In this document: positions 26,701 through 40,240 of the stretch, piece after piece
Layout: each line of letters opens with the position of its first letter
Position numbering within the stretch: the stretch's first letter is position 1
DNA from: Chrysoporthe austroafricana
Taxonomy: Eukaryota > Ascomycota > Sordariomycetes > Diaporthales > Cryphonectriaceae
NCBI GenBank assembly: GCA_001051155.2
Contig: JYIP02000007.1
Location: forward strand, 1,304,342-1,368,341
Length of the DNA stretch: 64,000 nt
Direction: 5' to 3'
Notes under the pieces: model-generated
The model's input: only the letters and a program-made list of their open reading frames with translations
Database searches by the model: none
Told to the model about the DNA's origin: nothing
Translations under genes and position numbers: made by a program

Positions 26701-29700
26701 TGTTGTTAAGTGCTCTTGGGAAGGCCTTCGGCCAGGTTGACGAATGATCACGAGAGTCGATGGGGAACACGGGCGAGCAGCTTCTATCGGCATGACTTTG
26801 TCAAGCAGACACTTTGATTTTACTAGCAACAAGTCTCGCTGAGAGATAACCTAGTGTCTGCGAGGTGGTCCTCGATCCTAGACTCAAGCCCGCCGTAGTT
26901 CTTGCCCACCATCACGCCGAATATCCAGATCCTGCGCTTACCGAGGCCGGATTCCTCATGCTCCTGTACGTTCATCTACCCCGTTCAAGGCTCACGCAAC
27001 AAATCGTGAGGCTTCAAAACCTGCCTAGCCTCGACTGGCGCCTCCTACAGGCAGGCCTCGGCTACGGGCCGCGGCCAGGACGGCCTGTGATGTCTGATCA
27101 TGCCTGGCAGCAAGCCCCAAGTCCCCAGAATACTCTGACGGGCCCTTTATTTTCGGCATCGCGGGCGCGCGCAGCTCTCACGCGCTGAGGATCGCGGTTC
27201 CCCCTGCTGCCTACACTAGCAGGCGGGGATGAGTCCAAGCTTTTTCAAAGCACGGGATCCTGTCTGACTCTGACAGGAGGAAGCTGAGCGGAGGGGCCAG
27301 GGGCGCATCCTTCCAAGCTTTGACCCAGCACCGTCTCGAGCGTGGGCTTGCTCGTGTGACTGCCTCGACAGGAGCAGGAACCAGCTCTCTCATGACTGTC
27401 ACGGTATGAGGAGAGTGCCGATGGGAAGCGTGCTTACGCCTCAGAGGGCTCACGATGCTCCCGGGGGCGGCGTGGGCGAGGTCTCGGCTCGCGGAGACCC
27501 GTCTAGCTCTCCGGACGGTCCCAGCGAGGGGCGATTCAGCGTAGGGTCACTTGACATGCCCGTCCAGAAGGGGGCCTCCGAAGAGTCATGAGCGACATCG
27601 CAACCACCCGCCGTCAATGCGCCATCCAAGCCAAGACCCGAAAGTCATCGCAAACCACAAAGCGCTGGACGACGTCGGACGCCCGGGCTAGTGACTCAGC
27701 GCCAGTGATAACAGCCATCCCTGCCGAGTCGTCGCCACCTGGCCACTGCTGGCGTGAGCAGCTGGCAGAGCCTTGTCTGCTGCGTGGAATACTGAGTAAC
27801 CTACCTGCCCGCCTCGTCAGCCCCGATACCGTTTGGGTGCCGCCTCATTAGTCATGGGCTCTGATTCTTCTGTTCAGCTTTGCCTCCACAGCAGGGCCGC
27901 TACGTGTGCCGGTGAGGCTTTGTTCCAGAGCAAGCACGTGTGTTGCCGATCGGCCACGGCAGAACCTGCGCCCGCCTGCCCGACGGGATGGCGTGCGAGG
28001 CCTCTCGTGTCCTCTCGTATCCCTACGTCCCACGCCGTCCATCACTGCCTGGCCCGGGCGAGGGCAGCCTATCTAGCGATCTACAGTCGCCGACGCCACC
28101 GCCTCGGACCTCTAATGGCCAGTCTGTACGATACCAGTGGCCTTCGATCCGTTTCCCGAAATTGCAGCTACGAGTCTCGGCCCCCGCGGTGGGTGAGGAG
28201 AGATTAGCGTGGTCTTGTCTTATGAGGAGGCCGAGTGCGAGCCGTCATTGGCCGGCGTGGCCACCCCCCTCCAACTTCCGCGGCGGCGTCTGACCAAGTA
28301 GGAGATCTCGGGAGCTTCATTTGCTCGGTACGGTTGGTGTTGGGGGGGGAGCGCAACTCTGTGGGGCGGAGGTGCCAAGGTGTCCGCGAGCAAGCCAACA
28401 AGACCTCCTGCGAACGTTCCGGAAACCTTGATACAGACGCGTGAGACTTGGCTCGCACTGCGCCACGAGCCTTGCCCGTCAGAGAGCATGCTTGACAAGC
28501 CGAGCCCCCCTCCACCATATTCCGGGCAGGGTGAGTCAACCCCTCTGCCCAGCGGTTGCGAACCGTCGCACGAGGATATGGCGATGGTTCCTTTGGTCCT
28601 ACCGCGCGGCAAAAGGCGAATGCCATGACCAGCACCAGCACCACAACACCAAGTGTCCGGAGATTTAGTGCCTCTGCTGCCTGCGCCGCTTTCCGGTCAC
28701 GATGGTCCGCCAGCGGTAGTGTGACAGGATCTTGCCGGAGCCCACGCCGATGCGGAGATCTGAAAGATAGTGTCACGTCCCCTCGGGTCCGCTTTGCCAT
28801 GCCTCGAGACTAGCACTCTGAGACCCTAGTCGGACTTTTAGAGGGCCAGAGGTGCTGAAGGCTGTAAGGCTAGTAGGCTAGTAGGCTGAGCTGGGCGCGT
28901 GGAGATGTCTCCAACGCTTTTACCGTAGGCTACGGCATTTTCAGCCACGGCGGTCCCGGGCACTGCGCGAAGAACCAGAGAGTGACCCATGGTCTGCATG
29001 ACTGAAGGCAGTTCAGGTCGCCCTGAATGGCGGTTGTCAGTCAGTTGCTGGGCTGACCGACACAATCGTAGCCCTATCAGGTCGCAGCCTGATGGCTGGA
29101 TGACGGCACCCTGTCAGATATTGCCCGGTGCTGTGAAATACTTCAGCACTTTTGACCACATGGCACACACATGGCCGAGTGTGATTCACGCTTTGCCGTC
29201 CGTGTCCGCCTCGTGGTGCCCGGAGCCATCTCACTGGCCCCCCTCCCCCCAGGCTCCCCCCGAGGAAGTATTGGCTGTGCAAGACACATGTGTGGGTTGT
29301 CCAGTGGAGCGGCTGTTCACTGGGCAAGCCAGCTTCACGCTCGCGATCTCTCTGCGCGGCGACCATCGACACAAGCTCGAGACAGCATTCCGGCTCGGCC
29401 TATCAGGTGCGAGGCAGCGGGCGGAGCGGGGAACGCCTGCGGCGGTGCTCATTGGGTGCGCGCAAGGGGCCATGCAGACTGTATGCAACTCGAAGGTTTC
29501 GTTCGTGCAGAACGGTCAGTTGGGCTGCGCGCGGGATCGCAGCTTGGAAGTGTGCAGGAGGTGCGGTGAGGTGTGGAGTGGAGTGGGATGACGATGCAAG
29601 CGAGCAGGCAGCCAGGCACACACCGTCACTTCGAGAAGACATCGTGAGCGTTCTCGAAGCGGGGGAGAAGCACTCAGGTCTGGGAGAGATGGGGGCTGAC

Positions 29701-30239
29701 CACCCCCCTTCCCAACCATAGACTGACCTGGGACAAATTTCCGACGCCTACATGCCCCAATAGATACTATGCAAGAGACGTTGTCTAGGACGGGGCCCGG
29801 TGGACAACCCGCGCGTGGTAGCGCTGTGGGATTTCCGAGTGTTAAGGGCAGGGGTTAATTATAGAATGAGCCCTTATCACCGGCCGCAGACTCATCACAA
29901 TTTACATGTTGGCGACGGATGAGCCGGCCACAAGTCTGTTTGTTGGTTCATGTCGCTGGGCATCAAGTCAGATGGCAATCATGTTGTCTGATCGCTGAGG
30001 GGAGAAATGAGGCGGATGACGGCTTGGCCTGAGAGTCTAGACGCTGGTTAAGTGCCCGAAACCTCCCGTGCCCTGTTGAGGATTGGGGTGGCGTGTTTCT
30101 CATCCGACACCGTAAAGGCGTTGAGACATATCGGGAACAGAGGCTTCGGGAGGCTATTCCCAATATCGAAAGTGCCGTGTTCAGATTTTTGTTGTGACGA
30201 GGTGCGCCAGTAGACTCCGAGGAGGGTATACGTAGCGGG

Positions 30240-30261
30240 CACACACACACACACACACACA
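30240..30261. repeat. (CA)n microsatellite
   Basis: Eleven uninterrupted CA dinucleotides. Confidence 0.9.
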
Positions 30262-30942
30262 TAGACAGTCTCATGCAGATAGATGCAGAGTCACCCCGGC
30301 GGCCCTTATCACCTTGCAGCCTTCGTGATCGGCCCCTCGGGGTCATCCTGGTGAAGGCGAGCCGTGAAGCTCCTCCTGGCGCATGCAGCTCGAAGGACTC
30401 TCGATGCGGCCTCTGATGACTGTCTTCGTTCTCGACTGAATCGAGAGGCTTGGCGGTGTCCAGTTGTGGCCGATCCTCCGTTGATTGTGATCCGGCAAGT
30501 CCGAATATAGACCAACACACGCACCGGTACAGCCATCGACGCGTAGGTCGGTGGCTTGACAAGCGCGAGGTGGCCTGTGAGGCGGCGGCCCAGCACTGAG
30601 CACTCCAGGCTGCTGCCGAGGCGTCCTCTACGGACGTACTTAGCCCTCAGCACATCGCAAGGCGCCCCAAGGCTGTGCCTGTGCTGCTGCGGTGATCAAA
30701 CGGAAATGGCAGGCCTAATCCGGTGCTGCCAATTTTGGGTGGACGGATGGAGAAAGGCTGACGACGATGGGCTGCATCAGGGTGAGGCAGCTGGAACACT
30801 GCGGACATGAAAGGGGAGTCAAGACTCGTGTTAGGAGATTTGCCCGGCCGGCCACCCAGGGCACTATCGCCGTGCCAAAATTAGCAGGGCTTGGGGTGGC
30901 TGTGAGCGAGACTCGCGCCCCGAACGAGATGGATCTCACACT

Positions 30943-30980
30943 CATACACACACACACGCACGCACACGCACGCACGCGCA
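30943..30980. repeat. Compound CA/CACG microsatellite
   Basis: A CA run that changes into CACG and CGCA units over about 38 bases. Confidence 0.8.
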
Positions 30981-32200
30981 GCCCCGCCCTAAGCCCCTGG
31001 CGCTGCAGCGCTGCAGTGCAGACAGGTGTGTTTCGTAGCCGCGGCAGGAGTGAGGTCACCGCAATCTCGTCTGTGCTGGCCTGTTTCCATGCCACGAGGA
31101 GGGTTTGTGGCAGGATGATGAGGACCCAGAAATGCGGCCAGGCGACGCGTACGTGACAAGCCGTGGGCAGGCTTGCATGTTTGAGGCATCTCGAGCAGTG
31201 AGATTGCAGCTCCAATGTGGCAAATAACTGCGAGCGGCAGGGAAGGGAAGATGGGGTCGCGAGCTGGGGGACAGCGAAGCCATCCAACGGACTTGCAGTC
31301 TGCAGGTGCACCGTCTCACCACCACAAAGTACTCCTCCCAAGGTTTCCGAGTTATGACTCTTACCGTCGCCCCTGAAAATTCTCATACACACCCCGTGTC
31401 TGTCTCTAACCACCAGTTCATGTCAATCTCCACACAAGAAAGAAACGAAGAAAACAAAATCCACAAAAAACTACGGCATTTCTTATTTTAACTTTGTGCT
31501 GTGCTCGTGCATGTCAAACGCCTAGGCGGCCTGTGAAGATGAGGGCCATCTTACTGAGGATGAGGGATGGACGGGTGAGGATTGGGGGGTTCGACGGAGG
31601 GGAGAAAGAGTCATCGCGATCCTCCTGTGTCTCCCACTGCTTCTTGCCTTGTCGGTCCCGTCTCGTCGACATTGAGGTTGCATATCGGAAGCAGCGCTAA
31701 GCCCCAAGGGCGTTAGTGGGACGCTAGGGCGCTACACGATTCCAGGGTATCCAATCGCGGGACCGTCCATCTCGCGGTGGCTTCCCTGTTCTTGTTTAGC
31801 CAGCCACCCTCAGGCCACCACCGCACTAACAGCCTCCCGTGCCTCCTTCCTTCTGCTTGCACCGGGACCCCGGCGCAGGGTGTGTGTACAGCGGCCACCC
31901 GTGCTTGCCGTATGCCTGCAAGGGTGCCAGCCTGTCACGGGCAGGTACCTCTGCCGCCCGGGGGCCACCGCCGCGGTACCTCTGGGGGGACAGCCTGTCC
32001 CGAGATGCAGAACAGCAGCTGCCAGAGTGGAATCTTCAAAAGTGCTTTGGGGCCCGCTGTCGTGAATCCCCTCTCCCTTCCCCCTTCTTTCGCTATCGAG
32101 CAGGCAAGATGTTCGATTCGACCTCCTGAGAAGTGCCAAGCGACTCTTCGTGGTCTGCTGCTGCACATACTGCTGCAAGGTCGACTCTTCCCTGATCTGA

Positions 32201-33873
32201 TCTCGTCTTTCTATTTTTTTTTCCCTCTCATGGTTTCTGTTTGAATTTTGTTCTGCATCTGCGATACGGTCTCCTCTCAATCCGTCCTACCGGACAACTC
32301 GCCGCTCACCACAGCCGGGCATTCGACCTTGGTCTCTTGCAACTCATCTCCTCCTTCCTCTCCCGTGAGGCATTCACTTGCACCCGCGCGAGAGCAGAGA
32401 CCACGAGTTGAGAACGGGGCCCCGGACAACAGGTCTGTTCTTTTCAACTATTCGACCTCGGGCACCCCGTGGACGATTTCACCCGCCCGTCGCCTCGCAA
32501 GCGCACTCGCCGGGACCATCTCGAAAACGACGGCGTCTCGTGCGTCTTTTCACTTCTCGGACCTGGCCGGTTAGTCACGGTCACACTCGTCTTCAAGGAT
32601 CTCCTGTTTCGGAGTCCTCTGGAAACTGGACCTGGCCTGGACCTGGAACTGGGACGGGACTCGCCACCACAACGAGTACGCGAGGGCCCCATCTTCAGGC
32701 TCCCGCCCCTCGCCCCCAGGCCCAGCTGCTCACTCGTCACTCCACGCCTGCGACTCATTTCCCGTCACGTAGGCTGTGACTCGACAGGTACGGCCCAGAT
32801 CGATCCCAGAATGCTGCCCCAATGCCCATTGCCCGTGCCCATACGCACGCCCCATGCCCCATGCCATGATTTTCCCATCATTTCCCCAGCCCTGCCCTGC
32901 CCAACCAGCCTCGAGGCTCGACAGCCCAGCGCCCAAACAGGCCTGGCTTCAACCCCCCCCTGCGAGGATAGTCTTCTTGGGGACGGCCTCTCCTGTGGGA
33001 TAGTCTCCCGCCTGGACCAGCCTCTCGTTTGCCCCCCCTGCCCAGCCGCTACACCCTACACGAGCCCTGCCTTGTCCGGCCTCCCAGTCTTGCGGCCAGC
33101 GGCAAAGGCTTGTGGGTCCCTCGCCACTCCTATCACAGGCTCGAAAAAGAGTCATCCAAGACCAGACACGTATAATGGGAAGACCATCCTGTCGTGGACG
33201 TGGCCGTGTCAACCTAGACGTCTCCAGCCTCGGAGGCCAGACACCGCCTGACCTGGTCCACTGTACCATACCCAAATCAACATCACCGTCACCTTCGTCT
33301 ATGCTTTCAGCTCGTCCCCGTCCTTGCTCATACCCGACACCCTTCAGCCTCGCCTGGCCACTGCCTAGTGCCTAGAGCCTTGAGTCGCTTGCCTTCCAAG
33401 GGCCGGCCAGGCTCCGGTGACCACATGCTCTTGGGCCTTCGCCTCTGAACATCAGCAAGTTTACTCATACTTCAGATGACAGTGGCGCCTTCATCATCCT
33501 CTTAAAAAGACTCCTCCTTCTTGTCCTTCACGGCATGTCACGCCCGACAAAGGACAACTGCATCAGACTTACCTAGGCCTTGCGGATCCTCTCAACCAAC
33601 CTTTCTCGACTATCGGCCATAATCCTTTGGCGGTACATCGACGCACCTTTCAACACCACGCAACCATCCACTACGAATCCGACCCGCAACTAGTAGTATT
33701 TATGTGGCACATCATGGCTCGCCAGTAAAGTCATTCGTCTCGGTCAGAACTCGCACCAGGGGACAAAAAAAAATTCTCGAAAATTTAAAATAAAACAGGC
33801 CGCTCTCGACGTGTTCGAATCAACCCGACCGGATCGGCCATTCTTTTAATCCCTGACGAAAGTTTGATTCAAG
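32201..33873 (+). promoter_or_regulatory. CT-rich promoter and leader of the Pcl-type cyclin
   Basis: About 1.6 kb of pyrimidine-rich + strand upstream of the cyclin start, ending in an A-rich stretch around 33763-33800. It resembles the lead-in of the PanE-like gene. A 260-codon frame (32469-33251) inside it is Pro/Ser/Arg-rich and is not called as a gene. Long leaders with upstream frames are common for fungal regulators, but transcription here is inferred only from base composition. Confidence 0.45.
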
Positions 33874-35976
33874 ATGACAGTAGAATACCCCTCACAGGAT
33901 TTCTACTCGGTCCGCCGAAATGTGTTGTATACTTCCTCACTAACCTCCTCCGCAACGGCCTCGGTCTGCTCTGATGCAACATCCTCCTCTTCACAATTCT
34001 CCGATGACACCACCACTTCCTCCATCTCCGACATCTCTTCATGCTCGTTGGGTGTGTCTTCGTCGACATGCGGCTTTGCTTTCGCCAAGCAACATGCGCA
34101 ACCTGTTGTCCCGGACGCTCGGCGCTCGCTTCGACAAAATCCGAGGCGGACTTCGAACACCGCGACGACTCGGACTGGCTGTCCTCCCCCTTTGGTCAGA
34201 CAGGCAGAGCGCAAGCTTAACTTCGTCGACAATCTAGTTGGTAAGCCGTGATGCAGCACTTACGCAAGGTTCGGACGGGACATCATTCTGAAACACGCTC
34301 TAGATTCCTCTACCCAGATTGTCGAGGCGATATGGCCGACATCCTCTGTGGTCTGCCGCGACGAGACTAACAACTCGAGCGTGCTACCCCTGCGGACATT
34401 CATCCAGGAGACGTTGCGCCGCTCCCGGACGAGCTATTCCACCCTCCAAGTCGCACTCTACTATTTAGTTCTCATCAAGGACCAGCTGCCCGAGCGTGAT
34501 TTCACCATGGAGCAGACTGACGACTGTCATTCGAGCCGCGCTTTGCAGTGCGGCCGCCGGATGTTCCTTGCGGCCCTCATCCTGGCCTCGAAGTATTTGC
34601 AGGATCGAAATTACTCTGCTCGAGCATGGAGCAAGATCTCTGGTCTCAACACCAACGAGATCAACCAGAACGAAATGGCCTTTGTTCTCGCGGTGAACTG
34701 GAAGCTTCACATCACCGAAGAGGTTTATCATCGCTGGACGGACTGTGTCATGAAGTACAGCCCGTCTCAACCACCCGCCCCGGGGTCCGGCCTGGCCAAT
34801 GCGCAGTTTGAACATCAATGCGACGTCTTCAAACGCATCATTCGCCGGCTGAACTCGAACTTGGAGAACCTGGAAGACGTTCTCTGTATGGGCCGGTATT
34901 CCCCAGTACCGTCTTTGTCTCCGCGATCACTGTCACCCCGATCTATCCTGGCTGCTGCCCAGGACGAATTGGCTGGCTTTGAATGCGGATCTCGGGACGC
35001 CACACCGGGGCCGCGCATCTTCAAGACGCCTTCCATCATGGAGCCCTCCCCGTCGTCAACTCAAGCTGTCGGCCGACTGGCCCCTACTTTCGGACTGTTG
35101 CCGACTCCTCGCCTGACACCGCAGGTCAGTGCCGTTCGCGACCCCTCGACCCCTCAGCTCATGGCCCCAAGCTCAGCTATGAGCTTGGCCGTATCCACGG
35201 CTGGGTCTGTGCAGAATGGCATGATGCTCGACAGGTGGCCAGGTGCGATATCATCATCGCCGCAGAACTACTATACATCACGTCGATCCTCGCTCGCCAC
35301 TTCAGTCTCGACGGTTTCTTCCCCCGAATCGATGGTCTCGGACTCGTCCAACACGTCTCGATCATCCTCAATCTCATCGCTATCATCGCTAGCCAGTGCG
35401 CCGTACCCGAAGTCGGAATACGCCAACCTCGAGGTACAGGCGCGCTGCCGCTCTGCGAAGCTGGTGGATGAGAGGTATGCTATGAGGCCCACCATTTCTT
35501 CATATGCGGAAGACTTCGCCGAGAGAATCTCTAGTTCGCCTAAGTCCTACTCTGGTTCGATGGAGTCAGGCATTCTAGGCTATGCGAGGCAAGAAGGCAT
35601 GAAAGACTTCGAGGTCGACGATGCGACAAATGATGCAGCACAAGCTCTGCAGGCTCTGCATGACAACTGGCAGCGTTCCTTCGCGGTCCGAGGTTCCATG
35701 ACATCGGCGCCCAAGGTTGGGTCTAAGCGAAGCCGGCCCTTGTCGGGAGACCATGGCCTCCACGAAAATGTCCGCGAGCTGTTGCGCGGGGACTGCAGTT
35801 CCACGCGCTCCAGCTTCGCTGGGGAGGACAATGGTTTCCAGGTTCCTGCTCCGTCCTGCGAAGGCCGCAAGCGAGTCTGCTGCTCTGCCGAGGCGGCTCA
35901 ATTCCAAATTCCTTCGATGCATCCCGCCATGGGCGGCTTCGGGGGCCCTGGAATGTGGACGGGAATTTTGAACTGA
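33874..35976 (+). CDS. Pcl/Pho80-type cyclin
   Basis: Two exons (33874-34240 and 34304-35976) encode 679 residues. The first 120 residues are Ser/Thr-rich. The cyclin box lies at about 152-275: TLQVALYYLVLIKDQLP, then RRMFLAALILASKYLQD at 207-223, the KISGLNTNEINQNE turn, and VNWKLHITEEVYHRW. This pattern is that of cyclins partnering Pho85-type kinases (Pcl1/2, fission yeast Pas1, Aspergillus PclA), which act in G1/S progression, polarity and conidiation. After residue 280 the protein is a long Ser/Pro-rich region with many SP/TP sites such as SLSPRSLSPRS, likely phosphorylated and disordered. No transmembrane segment is visible. The exact subfamily member is not certain, so no symbol is given. 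The single intron is 63 nt with an in-phase joint. Confidence 0.88.
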
Positions 35977-38900
35977 TGGTACATACCTATTACCTTCTGC
36001 ATATCTGGGCATTGTCGTCATCATCACTATCATTTAAACCTTTATTTTCTTTACACAAAATTAATCCAGTTTTCTCATCTGGAAAATGAGGCGGAAGAAG
36101 GGGGGTTTTGATACCGCTGCCCTGCACTGACATTCATAGCGTGCGGGTGGGGCTGGGGCTGACACGGGTTGAAAAGCGCTTCTGCGTTTTACATGCATTC
36201 GGGAGGTGTCTGTCTACTGGGGTCAAACGGGTTACTACATGGGAAATGAGGTGTGATTGCACCGTGTACGATGAGTGTGAGAAATAATTTCGCGTCTTGC
36301 TTTTGTTGGAACAGACCTGAGCTGGAGTCTGGTCTAGCTAGGAAACTGAGACTCGAGACGCCGAGAGGCAGGAACGGCGGGGAACGGGAGGTGTGGTTTG
36401 TTAAAGCAGTCATTGTGTGGCTACGACTATCTATCTACTGGCAGCAGAGACGAGTTTGGACTTCCTTGGAGCGGCCAGCGTGGCGGGCGCCTGTTTTGCG
36501 AAAGCACTGGACGGGCTGCCAGCACGCGCAAACCATCCCGGAATGGACCATCTCGAGGCTCTCTGCCGAACTAACCTCGTGTGCTCCTAGACAAGCATTC
36601 TTGAGGATGAGAACCAGTCCTGGACCTGCTCTGAAGGAATCCCACGGAACGGGCTATCTGGAGCACCCTGGACGGGCCTCAACTCACACTAAGCCAGCCG
36701 CGACGAGAAGAGCTTCTCCGTATCGAGAAACGCCTTCGAGACTCGAGCTGGCCTACACAAGGAGAATACATCCCTAATTTAAGCAGAAAGAACAAACTTT
36801 TTCAAAAGCAAGTCCACCCTGGATGTCGATGATTTTCCTGGTCGTATTGGCCTTGGTGGCCGTACCGCCCGAGCGCAGATACCGACCTGCCACGCCGTCC
36901 TGCCTCCTTAGTACCCGTGATAGTGTTTACGCGCATTTCTTCTGGTGCAGACTGGCGTGCCGATTGGGTAGAAGCGGAAAACACGAAGCACATGCGCTCC
37001 ATGGCAGGCAAGCACAGATACTCACGGCTCTTGATTGTCTTCGCCACCAGCGGGGTCCCCCTACGTGCCCTTAGTGAGGATGAGTCTACAGGCTCGAAGA
37101 TCTATGCCATCAAACACCAGAGCCGACGGAATCGCTTGGACGGTTCCACTTCGTCTCGCCCTGTACTCAGATCTCGCCGGAGTGAGTCATCCTATGAAAG
37201 GAGACATGCAAGGGCGAATGATCTTCCGATCACCTGCCCGGGCTGTCACGGATCTTGCCGCTGACGGGGGACGAGAGGCCAGCCAGCCAGCTGAGCATTG
37301 ACGAGGCAACTGGAAAACAAGTTTGAGATGTCGTGTCGCCACCTGGCGTGCACCTGACGTCGCCAAGTCGTCTGGATCGCTCAGCTCACAGGTTGGGTTG
37401 GGCAGTGGTCTCGTGATTTGTGGGCTGGTCTGACCGGCCGCCGCCTGGGGGCCATGCGCGAAGGAGCTCGCAGAGCCAACAGCATGATGTACTGGCGTGA
37501 ACATCGTGAGATTCACGCCGGCGTACTGGAGCACATGATGATGCGCTGCAAGCTCCGAAGTTTGCCGACGCACTCTTTTCTGACGTTTGTCATCGAGATT
37601 TCAGACTCGATCACTAGGTGCGTAATTCTATCTCTGTGCCCTCTGCACTAACAGCCAGTCACCCCGGGTGGACGAGGGCATCGAGCCCCTGGCACCTAAG
37701 CATCACGCGTAGACTGCTACACCCGCCGTGGCTCTCCCATCTAAGCTGAAAAGGCCAAATGCGTGATCGGCCGAGGCGCGAGCGGCGGCGGATGACTGGA
37801 AGCTGGTCGGCTAGCACCGGGGCATAGACAACTCAAGACAAAGCACCGGTGAGTGTGACTGATACAGTAGTCTGCCTGGTGGCAAGGCCTTTGTCAAGGT
37901 CATTTCGCAACCGGCGAAGCTCATCTGGACACTTTTACCGTCTGGTAGTAAGCGCCTGTAGTCGCGGTCCCCCCTGGAAATCGCGCGCGCTGAGGCGCAG
38001 GCATCGTGGAGGAGATGGTCAGTGCCACCTGGGCTTTCCAGGCACCAGACAGGCCTCACAAAGACATGGCGGGGAACCGGGAACACTTTCGCCTTCACGA
38101 TGAGAACCCCCTCCCCCCTTCAAGCCCGTGTGGCAAGGTATGCTTCCGCCGCCGGATGCCTCGGAGCTGCTCCACCGGGACATTTGTCAGACGGGCCAAA
38201 CTGCAAAGTATCGTGAGATCCACCACTGGTTTCACCGATCCTTCCTATCCATGGGCCCCGAGTATATCGATTTCCCCTCGCGTGGCCCCGTTCCAGGGGG
38301 GCTGACGCACACGCCGCGGCACAGAAGCGACTTTCCGCTTCTGGCCCGGCGAGAGCGCCCAGACCACGCCGTGCTATGCCATGCTGTACCATGCACGATC
38401 GTGTTCGGTCTCGAGCGCGGTAGGTCGGAAAGGGGACCGGCGAGAGGAATGATCCATCTTACTTTGAGATAGGATCCTCCCCGCTCCTAGAGTCCGGTTC
38501 ATCCGTCTTACTTGCTGCCAAGCATGTGAGGAGTGGTCGTTGGTCCTCTGGGCTATGCTGCCATGGTTGGAGGGCGCGCCTCTAGACACTAATCAAGGGA
38601 AAGGCGTGGCACGAGGAGCTGGCGGCGGGTGAGTTCACCAGGGAGGACGAGAACCAGCAGCGGCCCTTGGTATGTTTGATGTCTCCATCTCTCCCAGGTC
38701 TCTAGTCCGCCGTGGCTATGAGAGGTACATGGGACCGAGGTATACCTCGCCTCTGCTGTCTGGTGAGTCAACATGCTCGCGGCGCACGGCAGCCTGTGCA
38801 TATCGGAGGCCCCAAGTGCTCGTCCCGCAGTAGATAGAAAGTATGTCACACCGAAGAGGACCTCGCCGGAGGCCCCCCCCCCCTTTAGAACGAAGAAGCG

Positions 38901-40240
38901 ACACGACTAGAGTGAGCAGAACGTAGACTGTCGTGTCGACCGTGTCGGCAATTATCCTGATCGTTATGCTGCAAGTCGGATGATCTCCTGGCGAGATCAT
39001 CAGTTTACGGGATCTCAGTGACACTAGGTCTGTCATGATGAGTGTCTGTTCAACCTGTCACGCCGGCCATCCGCCATGGCTTATGTACTCCTCCATCGCG
39101 GCCCGTCCTTCTACAGGGTGGTCAAGAGAGAGGAGAGAGAGAGAGAGAGGCGTGCGGAATGTCGGCCTCTCAAGGGATGATACTCGTCCATCTCGAGAAG
39201 GACGTACTTCTCACAAATAGACAATAAACGCTCCAGTCCTCGCTGCCTAAATTGCAGGACGAACGCTGTATTTCCAACACGGTGGCGCATCCGAAGATCC
39301 CACAAAGATCGAATATTGTTAAGACGGACACAGTTTGCCCTACCCAGAATCACTGTATACAGAGCACGAAGACCAAGACTTGACCGGACACCTCGTGCTG
39401 TTATCCATTACTGCCTGCCCCCCGAGCCGTTCCTCCTTGTACGTCTGAAAGAGGACTGGGACCCTCCATCCACTGCTTTTGGTGCAGATCGCCGTACCCT
39501 TCGCCGACCATCGTGGTATATCATATGCCCGGTCACCCACTGCTTGTCTTCTCCTCCGTGCATTGTAGGACAGGCAGATAGACTGTACACGTAGAAATGG
39601 AGAGTCACAGGTCTTGTTCTTTTACGGGCAACAGACGTGCTGAGGATATCGAGCTTTAGGGAAAGTGAGCGACGGCCTCATTCTTCTCTGCTGATTGATC
39701 CTGTCTGGGCCTCACGTTATCGCGAATTTAGAGGAAATTTCGCAAGGTCGGTCGTAGGCCTGTCCCTCGCACTGCACTGAAGGGAATGCAGAGCGAGAAG
39801 TGTCAAAGTGTACTACACTCTCGCGGCCTAGATCAGCTCAGCCACGGCGTGCGAACTTGGCTGCTTGCCTTTTTTTTTTTACTGGGAAAGAAGCAAAGTA
39901 ATTCAGTTGAGGTATAGCCACGAGGAAACGAAGTCAATGCAAGTTCGACTATCCTGGTTGTTGATTGTCTATGGAAGATGTAGAATACCTGAAGAAGACG
40001 TTAACGTAGCCTTATCGAACATGCGAAAGGTAGCATGCGCCGAGTCGGACTGCTGGCCATCGAAATCAATTATCCACACGGCATCTATCATCCATTTCCT
40101 CAACAACCTTGTCACGATAACTCGTGAAATCGAAGTCCCTCAAAATCTCTGCAAGAGCAGAAAATGCAGATACGCCTTAAGCATCATGAAGACACCATGT
40201 AAGGTAAGTGTCTTTCGACACGAGAAGAAACGCAATCCGC
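35977..40240. other. Gene-poor spacer between the cyclin and the Ded1-like helicase
   Basis: About 4.3 kb without a supportable gene. The left end should carry the cyclin 3' UTR, the right end the 3' UTR of the helicase (on the - strand). A GA microsatellite lies at 39125-39150. Open frames of 60-175 codons occur on both strands without recognisable domains. Confidence 0.45.
39125..39150. repeat. (GA)n microsatellite
   Basis: A run of GA dinucleotides interrupted by one GG. Confidence 0.8.

Larger units (their letters stand above)
23787..32200. other. Second long gene-poor spacer
   Basis: I can support no gene in about 8.4 kb. The first 400 bases probably include the sub2 3' end. Parts (about 26300-26900) are AT-richer, while 27000-31000 is GC-rich with many uninterrupted but compositionally random frames on both strands. 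CA microsatellites occur at 30240-30261 and 30943-30980. There are no terminal inverted repeats, long terminal repeats or reverse-transcriptase motifs that I can recognise. Confidence 0.45.

Noticed and set aside
28204..28800. 198-codon open frame on the - strand with one short hydrophobic stretch
   Set aside because: A single VVVLVLVMAFAF segment surrounded by Arg/Pro/Ser-rich noise; no family resemblance.
32469..33251. 260-codon open frame upstream of the cyclin
   Set aside because: Follows the CT-rich composition of the cyclin leader; Pro/Ser/Cys-rich without domains. Kept only as a leader-frame finding.
36253..36777. 174-codon + strand frame downstream of the cyclin
   Set aside because: No domain, probably 3' untranslated or intergenic sequence; composition resembles the surrounding spacer.
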